Shown here in pieces: positions 5,275-5,942 of a stretch of 5,942 nucleotides of DNA. Every line of letters starts with the position of its first letter. Positions within the stretch are counted from its first letter, which is position 1. Position numbers and translations under genes: made by a program. The notes under the pieces were generated by a model. The model did not search any database and was not told the DNA's origin. It saw nothing but the letters and a program-made list of their open reading frames with translations. The stretch is from an uncultured Collinsella sp. (GTDB taxonomy: Bacteria > Actinomycetota > Coriobacteriia > Coriobacteriales > Coriobacteriaceae): positions 1 through 5,942 of the forward strand of contig USDE01000101.1 of NCBI GenBank assembly GCA_900553345.1, written 5' to 3'.

Positions 5275-5871
5275 ATGGCAGAGAAACAAAATACCCCAGA
5301 AATCCGCTTCGAGGGTTTCACTGACCCTTGGGAACAGCGTAAGCTGGGGCAACATCTTAAGCTCAGTCGAGAACTTGGACATACTGGGGTTGATGCTCGA
5401 AAACTTACGGTAAAGCTTTGGGGTAAAGGAGTCGTTGAAAAAACTGATTTATATGGGGGGAGTGCCCAAACTCAATACTATATTCGTCATGCCGGCCAGT
5501 TTATGTATGGCAAGCTTGATTTTCTTCATGCTGCCTTTGGCGTCGTGCCTGATAAGTTGGATTGTTTTGAATCAACTCTTGACTCGCCTGCATTTGACAT
5601 TGAAGGCTTAGACTCAAGTTTTTTACTGAATTTGGTAACACAAGAAGACTTCTATCTGAAAAACGGAAATATTGCCAATGGAAGCCGAAAAGCTAAACGT
5701 ATTCATGAGGAAACATTTCTGAATATGGAAATCCGCGCTCCAGAACTTGTAGAGCAACGCCGAATCGGTGCGTTCCTCGACCGTCTGGATTCGCTCATCA
5801 CCCTTCATCAGCGTAAGCTCGAATTACTGCGGAATATCAAGAAATCCATGCTCGACAAGATGTTTGTATAG
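5275..5871 (+). CDS. hsdS: Type I R-M specificity subunit HsdS, half-length, one TRD
   Basis: HsdS recognises the DNA target and anchors HsdM (and HsdR). This one has 198 residues against the usual 380-450. It starts with the conserved block PEIRFEGFTDPWEQRKLG (8-25), carries one target-recognition domain (about 26-155), and ends with one conserved helical spacer (EQRRIGAFLDRLDSLITLHQRKLELLRNIKKSMLDKMFV). In full-length proteins a second such unit follows the KMF motif; here a TAG stops after V198. Half-size HsdS subunits can work as dimers that read palindromic sites, so it may be functional; equally it may be one cassette of a shufflable set. Its recognition domain is AT-rich (46 G+C in 120 bases at 5581-5700). 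The start at 5275 is supported by GGTGAG (5265-5270), although the 4-nt spacing is short; the upstream ATG at 5218 lies within hsdM and is rejected. Confidence 0.92.
   Translation: MAEKQNTPEIRFEGFTDPWEQRKLGQHLKLSRELGHTGVDARKLTVKLWGKGVVEKTDLYGGSAQTQYYIRHAGQFMYGKLDFLHAAFGVVPDKLDCFESTLDSPAFDIEGLDSSFLLNLVTQEDFYLKNGNIANGSRKAKRIHEETFLNMEIRAPELVEQRRIGAFLDRLDSLITLHQRKLELLRNIKKSMLDKMFV
5335..5819 (+). repeat. In-frame 11-bp direct repeat flanking the HsdS recognition domain
   Basis: CAGCGTAAGCT occurs at 5335-5345 and again at 5809-5819, 474 bp (158 codons) apart and in the same reading frame. It encodes QRKL both times (residues 21-24 and 179-182). The repeats bracket the AT-rich recognition domain. 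Because QRKL is a conserved feature of both HsdS spacer blocks, similarity is partly selected at protein level, but identical codons over 11 bases would also help recombination between hsdS copies. Confidence 0.6.
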
Positions 5872-5879
5872 GGGTGTTC

Positions 5880-5942
5880 ATGGCAACAATCACGTTATTT
5901 CACGGTTCTCCGTACGAATCCGTGACCCCCGAATACGGTTTA
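5880..5942 (+). CDS. Start of a further operon gene, DUF3990-like (5' 21 codons only)
   Basis: An ATG at 5880 opens a frame that runs to the window edge, beginning MATITLFHGSPYESVTPEYGL. A TAGGGG ribosome site overlaps the hsdS stop codon and ends 5 nt upstream, so translation is likely and the gene belongs to the same operon (8-nt gap). The opening pattern, a strand leading to FHGSP followed by V-PEYG, resembles the N-terminus of DUF3990 proteins, which I recall as small ADP-ribosyltransferase-like proteins often found in toxin-antitoxin-like pairs. With only 21 residues visible this is tentative; it is clearly not an HsdR start, nor the second half of HsdS. Confidence 0.55.
   Translation, partial: MATITLFHGSPYESVTPEYGL

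Overview
The window is a GC-rich bacterial segment (the hsdM core reads about 65% G+C in a hand-counted 60-base line). It carries most of a type I restriction-modification (R-M) operon and, divergent to it, an ATPase gene. Composition, the TATAAT-type promoter, strong Shine-Dalgarno sites and the gene set would fit an actinobacterium of the Coriobacteriia type (Collinsella/Olsenella-like). That placement is an impression from style, not a proven assignment.

Layout. (a) 1-699, minus strand: an AAA_14/DUF4143-type ATPase, complete at its N-terminus and cut by the left edge. (b) 700-1067: a divergent intergenic region with no convincing gene. It holds four ACACTTTTCC boxes spaced exactly 33 bp apart, an 18-bp-stem inverted repeat at 874-919, and a possible hairpin plus H-type pseudoknot at 940-1019, just upstream of a good ribosome-binding site. 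(c) 1068-1490, plus: a 140-residue protein of unknown function, followed by a weak candidate terminator. (d) 1588-1643: a TATAAT promoter bracketed by a 7-bp inverted repeat, a good operator candidate. (e) 1663-5942, plus: a tightly packed operon. In order it encodes a ribbon-helix-helix (RHH) regulator (70 aa), a GIY-YIG nuclease with a DUF4357-like C-terminus (277 aa), the methyltransferase subunit HsdM with a long C-terminal extension (853 aa), a half-length specificity subunit HsdS with one target-recognition domain (198 aa), and the first 21 codons of another gene that begins like a DUF3990 protein. Junctions are 2, 0, 1 and 8 nt, so the genes are probably co-transcribed and translationally coupled.

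How the parts may work together. HsdM and HsdS should form the sequence-specific N6-adenine methyltransferase. No HsdR motor/nuclease gene is present in the window; it may lie beyond the right edge. The RHH protein is the obvious candidate to repress the operon promoter through the inverted repeat. The GIY-YIG protein sits inside the R-M transcript and is either an accessory nuclease or a passenger defence gene. The HsdS recognition domain is markedly AT-richer than its surroundings and is flanked by an in-frame 11-bp direct repeat, the signature expected of a recombining specificity module.

The least explained items are the 33-bp-phased box array with the 18-bp hairpin in the divergent region, and the RHH plus GIY-YIG/DUF4357 module placed in front of hsdM.
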